From RSA11 sp965652565 (GTDB taxonomy: Bacteria > Actinomycetota > Thermoleophilia > Solirubrobacterales > 70-9): 11,095 nt of DNA. The stretch covers positions 1 to 11,095 of the forward strand of contig CBFGWL010000087.1 of assembly GCA_965652565.1 (NCBI GenBank), read 5' to 3'. Numbering within the stretch: position 1 is the first letter of the stretch; every line of letters starts with the position of its first letter. The notes under the pieces were generated by a model, which did not search any database, was not told where the DNA came from, and worked only from the letters and a program-made list of their open reading frames with translations. Positions 6,723-11,095 of this stretch are shown in pieces. The position numbers and the translations under genes were made by a program.

Positions 6723-9700
6723 GTGCAGGATCCGAGGTGGCCCCAGTGGCGAGCGTCCCTGAACGTCGCGACCGATGAGGCGATTCCCAAGCGCGTTCGG
6801 AAACGCCGCCTGACGGCGAGCGCTCTCGCGGCGTTGCTCATGTGCGCGGCCGTCGCCGTGCTCACGGGCTCGGCGTTCGCGCAGGAGCTCCCTCCCCAGG
6901 AACCGGGTGTGACCCAGCGCGTCTTCCAGCTGGGCTACGCGCCCAACGAGATCTGCACGATCAAGCCCGGCCAGACGCCCAACGTCGATCAGCTCCGGCC
7001 GACGATCGATTGGGAGGGCGACTCCGACTTCGGCGGCCACACCGACAACTTCATCGTGCACGCGATCGCGAACCTGACCGTTCCGGAGGACGGCACGTAC
7101 GAGTTCCGCCTGCGCAGCGACGACGGCTCCGAGCTCTTCATCGGCAACGAGCTGGTGATCGACCACGACGGGCTGCACGGCGCGGAGGACAAGGACGGCT
7201 CGATCGAGCTCACCGAGGGCGTCCACCCGCTGCGCGTCAACTTCTTCGAGGCCGGGGGCGGCCAGGAGCTGCGGCTGAGCTGGCGCCCGCCCGGGGAGAG
7301 CTCGTTCACGATCGTGCCGAACTCCGCGCTGAGCACGGACGCGGGCGTCGTGCGCGTCACCGCCCCGGGCTTCAAGGAGTGCGAGGGCGCGGACACCCCG
7401 GGCGACGGGCTGCCGCTCAACGACGTCAACCCGGCCTACGACCTCGTGAACCTGCGCCCGGAGGGCTTCGAGCCGAAGGTCACCGGCCTCGAGTGGATGG
7501 GCGACGACCTGCTCGTGCTCACGTGGGGCGATGACGACGGCGATCCGGACACGGAGACGGAGGCGGGCGAGGTGTGGCGGCTCACCGGCGTCAAGGAGGC
7601 GGATGAGCCCAGCGACGTGACGCCCACGCTGATCGCCGAGGAGCTGCGCGAGCCGATGGGGATCAAGGTGGTCGAGGGCGACATCTACGTCTCGGAGAAG
7701 CACCGCCTCACGAAGCTCGTCGACGAGAACTCAGACGACTTCTACGAGGGCAAGGAGACGATCGCCACCTGGCCGCACAGCGGGAACTTCCACGAGTTCG
7801 CTTTCGGCCTCCTCTACAAGGACGGCTACTTCTACCTGAACCTCTCGGTCTCGATCGACCTGGGCGGCGCGACGACGGTGCCCCAGGGCGCCGATGACCG
7901 CGGCACGCACGTGCGCATCAACAAGGACACCGGCGAGGTCGAGTACATCGCCGGGGGCCTGCGCACCCCGCACGGCATCGGCTGGGGTCCTGAGGAAGGC
8001 GAGATCTTCGTCACCGACAACCAGGGCGGGTGGCTGCCGGCGAACAAGCTGATCCACATCAAGCCGGGCCACTTCTACAACCACTACACGACCGGCCCCT
8101 CGGGCCCCGGGCGCTTCGACGACCAGCCCCCCACCCCGCCGGCGCTCTGGCTGCCGCACAACGAGATCGCGAACTCGCCGAGCCAGCCGATGATGATCCC
8201 GACCGGCCCGTTCGAGGGCCAGATGTGGGTCGCCGACGTGACCTACGGCGGGATCCAGCGCGCGTTCCTCGAGAAGGTCGAGGGCGAGTACCAGGGCGCC
8301 TATTTCCGGATGACCCAGGGCCTCGAGTCCGGGATCACGCACCTGCTCGCCGAGGACGACGGCACGATCATCGTCGGCGGGCTGGGCGCCGGCGGCAACT
8401 GGGGCCAGGCGGGCAAGCTCACGTTCGGGCTGCAGAAGCTCGTCCCGAACGGCACGGAGACCTTCGACATCCAGAAGATGGAGCTCGCCGACGGCGGCTT
8501 CGACCTCACGTACACCAAGCCGCTCTCCGAGGAGACGGCCACCGACCTCGCGGAGAAGTACATCGTCCAGCAGTGGCGCTACGTGCCGACGGCCGCCTAC
8601 GGCGGGCCGAAGGTCGACCAGGAGACCCTGACGGTCACCGACGCCACGCTCTCCGAGGACGGCAAGACGGTCTCGCTGAAGATCGACGGCCTCAAGCCCG
8701 GGCGCGTGGTCTACGTGCGCTCGCCGCGGCCGTTCGAGGCGGACGACGGCGAGCCGCTGCTCAGCACCGAGGCCTGGTACACGCTCAACAACCTGCCGGG
8801 CTACGTCGATCCGTCCGCTGAGGGGCTCTATGAGCTCGAGGACGGCGTGCTCGCGGGCGGCGCCCAGTTCGACACCGAGCATCCGGGCTTCAGCGGTTCG
8901 GGCTTCGTCTCGGGGTTCGGCACCCAGGGCGCCTCGGTGACGATCCACCCGGAGGTGCCTGAGGCGGGCGACTACCGGATGGCGCTGCGCTACGCGAACG
9001 GCCCCCATCCCTTCGAAGGCGAGAAGACGATCAGCCTGATCGTGAACGGCGAGAGCAGGCAGATCACCCTGCCTTCAACGGGCGCGTGGCCGAACTACCA
9101 GTTCTACGTCGACGACCTCACGCTGAACGAGGGCACGAACACGATCGAGCTCAAGTACGCGGAGGGCGACGACGGGCACGTCAACCTCGACTCGCTGCGG
9201 ATCGCGCCCGCCGGCACGGTCCGCTACGAGGCCGAGGACGCGGAGCTCGGCGGCAGCGCGAACGTGCAGGACGAGCACGCCGGCTTCAGCGGCACGGGCT
9301 ACGTCGGCGGTTACGAGAACGTGGGCGCGAGCACGACGTTCACGGTGAGCGCGCTCGCCGACGCCGAGGCCGACGTGGAGATCGGCTATGCGAACGGGCC
9401 CAACCCGTTCCAGGGCGACAAGGACGTGAGCCTCTACGTCAACGGCGAGTTCGCGAAGAAACTCACGCTGCCCGACACGGGCGCTTGGGACTCGTACTCG
9501 ACGGTGGAGGAGCGGCTCAACCTGCGCGCCGGCAGCAACGAGATCTCGATCCGCTACGACGAGGGCGACGACGGCAACGTCAATATCGACTACCTGGACA
9601 TGACTCAGAACGAGCCGGTCCAGTGCGAGGGCGAGGCCGACCCCAACGACGAGTTCGACGGGGACGAGCTGGACCGCTGCCGCTGGCCGATCGTCGTACG

Positions 9701-11095
9701 CCCCGCGCCCAACCAGATGTCGGTGGGTGACGGCAAGCTCGCGATCGAGACCGGCGACGGCACGGACATGTTCGGCAACAACACGAACGCCGAGAACATC
9801 GTCCTGCAGCGGGCACCGCAGGGCGCGTGGGAGATCACGACGAAGCTGCACATGCCGTTCTCCGGCAAGGAGTACGAGCAGGCCGGCATCTTCGTCTACG
9901 GGTCCGACTCGGACTTCGCGAAGCTCACGTTCATGAACGCGCCCGAGGGTCGCGTGTTCGAGTTCACGCTGCAGGACAACGGCACGGCGCTCTTCGACAG
10001 CGAGCTGGATCTCGCGCAGGTGCCCGCCTCGTACACGAATGAGGTGTACCTGCGGATCCGCAACGACGGTTCGTCGCTGACCGCCGCGTACTCGGCGGAC
10101 GGGAGCGACTGGACCGAGTTCGGGCGAGCCCGGCCGCTCGCGGCGATCCCGAACCCCATGATCGGCGTGGCCGCCTACAACGGCAGCGGTGACGGGACCG
10201 CGGCCGAGTTCGACTTCTTCCACGTGGAGGAGATCGACGTCGAGCCGACCTGCACGGAGCCCGAGGAGCCCGATCCCGGCTTCCAGATGCTCTTCGACGG
10301 CACCGCCGAGAGCTTCGCCGAGTGGCAGATGGTCGGCCCGGGCGGATTCAACCTGATGCCGGACTGCACCCTCGAGACGTTCGGCGGGCTCGGCCTTCTG
10401 TACTACCCGCAGACGTTCGACTCGCCCGTCACGTTCAAGCTCGATTGGATGATGCCGGGCGACGACAACTCCGGCGTGTTCGTCGGCAATTGGGAGCCTG
10501 ATCCGGACTACGACCCGGACCCGGCTTGGGATGCTGTGGATCACGGTTACGAGATCCAGATCGACCCCACGGACGATCCGGACTCGACGACCGGCGCGAT
10601 CTACAACTTCCAGGCGGCCGACGAAGAGGCGCGCGACGCCGCGCTGAACCCGCCGGGCGAGTGGAACACCTACGAGATCACCGTCGACGACCCGATGATC
10701 ATCGTGCGCCTGAACGGCGTCGTGATCAACGAGTTCACTTCGACCGATCCCCAGCGCGATCTCTCGCGGACCAAGATCGGCCTGCAGAACCACGGGGTCG
10801 GCGACGAGGTCTACTTCCGCCGCGTCCAGGTGCGCCAGGAAGGCGTCAACCAGGCACCGGTGATCGAGGAGATCGCGGCCGACCCGACGGAAGGCGACGC
10901 GCCGCTCGAGGTCTCCTTCTCGGCCACCGCGGTCGACCCCGACGAGGGGCCGGAGGAGCTCAGCTACAGCTGGGACTTCGGCGACGGGGAGACCTCCACG
11001 GAACAGAACCCCGTGCACGTCTACGCCGAGCCAGGCACCTACGAAGCGGAGCTGACCGTCTCGGACGGTGAAGCCGAGGTGAGCGACTCGGTGAC
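6723..11095 (+). CDS. Giant secreted multidomain protein: PA14, sugar dehydrogenase-like, CBMs, DUF1080, PKD (3' end outside window)
   Basis: An uninterrupted frame of 1457 codons that is still open at the right edge. Residues 1-53 are an export signal: a long basic n-region (KRVRKRR at 23-29), a hydrophobic core and AFA before Q54. Domains in order: PA14 (about 66-205; YEFRLRSDDGSELFIG, then VIDHDGLHG); a glucose/sorbosone-dehydrogenase-like propeller with C-terminal extension (about 237-693; H357 in NFHEFAFG, GLRTPHGIGWGP at 412-423, then FVTDNQGGW); two tandem CBM6/35-like modules (703-832 and 835-965, each opening YExED); a GH43_C2/DUF1349-type concanavalin-like domain (about 971-1174; DEFDGDELDRCRWP); a 3-keto-disaccharide hydrolase/DUF1080 domain (about 1186-1374; MLFDGT, GYEIQI, GEWNTYEITV, IGLQNHG); and a PKD domain from 1375 (SYSWDFGDGE), cut at the edge. 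The protein should act outside the cell on carbohydrate. Catalytic activity is inferred from fold only. More adhesion or ThuA-like modules may follow downstream. Confidence 0.93.
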   Translation, partial: MQDPRWPQWRASLNVATDEAIPKRVRKRRLTASALAALLMCAAVAVLTGSAFAQELPPQEPGVTQRVFQLGYAPNEICTIKPGQTPNVDQLRPTIDWEGDSDFGGHTDNFIVHAIANLTVPEDGTYEFRLRSDDGSELFIGNELVIDHDGLHGAEDKDGSIELTEGVHPLRVNFFEAGGGQELRLSWRPPGESSFTIVPNSALSTDAGVVRVTAPGFKECEGADTPGDGLPLNDVNPAYDLVNLRPEGFEPKVTGLEWMGDDLLVLTWGDDDGDPDTETEAGEVWRLTGVKEADEPSDVTPTLIAEELREPMGIKVVEGDIYVSEKHRLTKLVDENSDDFYEGKETIATWPHSGNFHEFAFGLLYKDGYFYLNLSVSIDLGGATTVPQGADDRGTHVRINKDTGEVEYIAGGLRTPHGIGWGPEEGEIFVTDNQGGWLPANKLIHIKPGHFYNHYTTGPSGPGRFDDQPPTPPALWLPHNEIANSPSQPMMIPTGPFEGQMWVADVTYGGIQRAFLEKVEGEYQGAYFRMTQGLESGITHLLAEDDGTIIVGGLGAGGNWGQAGKLTFGLQKLVPNGTETFDIQKMELADGGFDLTYTKPLSEETATDLAEKYIVQQWRYVPTAAYGGPKVDQETLTVTDATLSEDGKTVSLKIDGLKPGRVVYVRSPRPFEADDGEPLLSTEAWYTLNNLPGYVDPSAEGLYELEDGVLAGGAQFDTEHPGFSGSGFVSGFGTQGASVTIHPEVPEAGDYRMALRYANGPHPFEGEKTISLIVNGESRQITLPSTGAWPNYQFYVDDLTLNEGTNTIELKYAEGDDGHVNLDSLRIAPAGTVRYEAEDAELGGSANVQDEHAGFSGTGYVGGYENVGASTTFTVSALADAEADVEIGYANGPNPFQGDKDVSLYVNGEFAKKLTLPDTGAWDSYSTVEERLNLRAGSNEISIRYDEGDDGNVNIDYLDMTQNEPVQCEGEADPNDEFDGDELDRCRWPIVVRPAPNQMSVGDGKLAIETGDGTDMFGNNTNAENIVLQRAPQGAWEITTKLHMPFSGKEYEQAGIFVYGSDSDFAKLTFMNAPEGRVFEFTLQDNGTALFDSELDLAQVPASYTNEVYLRIRNDGSSLTAAYSADGSDWTEFGRARPLAAIPNPMIGVAAYNGSGDGTAAEFDFFHVEEIDVEPTCTEPEEPDPGFQMLFDGTAESFAEWQMVGPGGFNLMPDCTLETFGGLGLLYYPQTFDSPVTFKLDWMMPGDDNSGVFVGNWEPDPDYDPDPAWDAVDHGYEIQIDPTDDPDSTTGAIYNFQAADEEARDAALNPPGEWNTYEITVDDPMIIVRLNGVVINEFTSTDPQRDLSRTKIGLQNHGVGDEVYFRRVQVRQEGVNQAPVIEEIAADPTEGDAPLEVSFSATAVDPDEGPEELSYSWDFGDGETSTEQNPVHVYAEPGTYEAELTVSDGEAEVSDSV
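8829..9617 (+). repeat. Tandem duplicated CBM6/35-like modules within the giant gene
   Basis: Two copies of about 130 codons (8829-9218 and 9225-9617) encode parallel landmarks in the same order: YELED/YEAED, GFSGSGFV/GFSGTGYV, YANGPHPF/YANGPNPF, LPSTGAW/LPDTGAW, and EGDDGHVNLD/EGDDGNVNID. The spacing is nearly the same in both copies. This is an internal domain duplication that has since diverged, and it would give two sugar-binding sites side by side. Confidence 0.8.

Noticed and set aside
6790..6884. Twin-arginine (Tat) signal in the giant protein
   Set aside because: The basic cluster KRVRKRRLTAS lacks the RRxFLK pattern, so a Sec signal with a long n-region is the simpler reading.
6708..9008. 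Minus-strand open frames of 331 and 425 codons opposite the PA14 and dehydrogenase region
   Set aside because: They have the same composition bias, no recognisable family and no ribosome-binding site of note, and they lie entirely opposite clear coding sequence.
9075..11018. Minus-strand open frame of 647 codons opposite the giant secreted gene
   Set aside because: The plus frame encodes several recognisable domains without interruption. The minus frame is a V/R/L/D/A-rich mirror of an acidic protein with no motifs, as expected from high third-position GC.

Overview
The window is GC-rich DNA with codon use typical of an actinobacterium. Two features point to Thermoleophilia (Solirubrobacterales or relatives): a secreted beta-propeller with a lysine-rich CxxxC C-terminal domain, and a giant mosaic secreted protein that combines PA14, sugar-dehydrogenase, CBM and PKD modules. 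The lineage is an inference from protein style. No rRNA, tRNA, CRISPR array, insertion sequence or phage gene was found.

Layout. (1) 2-1456, minus: complete RtcB RNA ligase. It diverges from (2) 1546-2115, plus: a GNAT acetyltransferase. (3) 2159-2842, minus: YugP-type membrane zinc metallopeptidase, 52 bp downstream of (4) 2895-4193, minus: a polytopic membrane protein with intramembrane histidines that resembles NnrS / haem-copper-oxidase subunit I-like proteins. These two are probably co-transcribed. Gene 4 diverges from (5) 4352-5836, plus: an exported seven-bladed lactonase/YVTN-type propeller. The intergenic region between 4 and 5 is an AT-rich island carrying a clear 26-bp interrupted palindrome, the best operator candidate in the window. 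(6) 5848-6555, minus: DUF4386 membrane protein, convergent with gene 5 and ending inside a GC hairpin. (7) 6723 to beyond the right edge, plus: the start of a giant exported multidomain protein. At least 1457 codons are visible and the reading frame is still open at the window end.

How they fit together. RtcB (RNA repair), the acetyltransferase, the protease and DUF4386 look like ordinary housekeeping or accessory genes with no shared pathway. The right-hand 4.4 kb is the most unusual part. One polypeptide carries a PA14 domain, a glucose/sorbosone-dehydrogenase-like propeller, two duplicated CBM6/35-like modules, a concanavalin-like GH43_C2/DUF1349-type domain, a 3-keto-disaccharide-hydrolase (DUF1080) domain and a PKD domain. 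This suggests an extracellular protein that binds and possibly oxidises or cleaves carbohydrate. Long antisense ORFs opposite genes 1 and 7 are GC-driven shadows.
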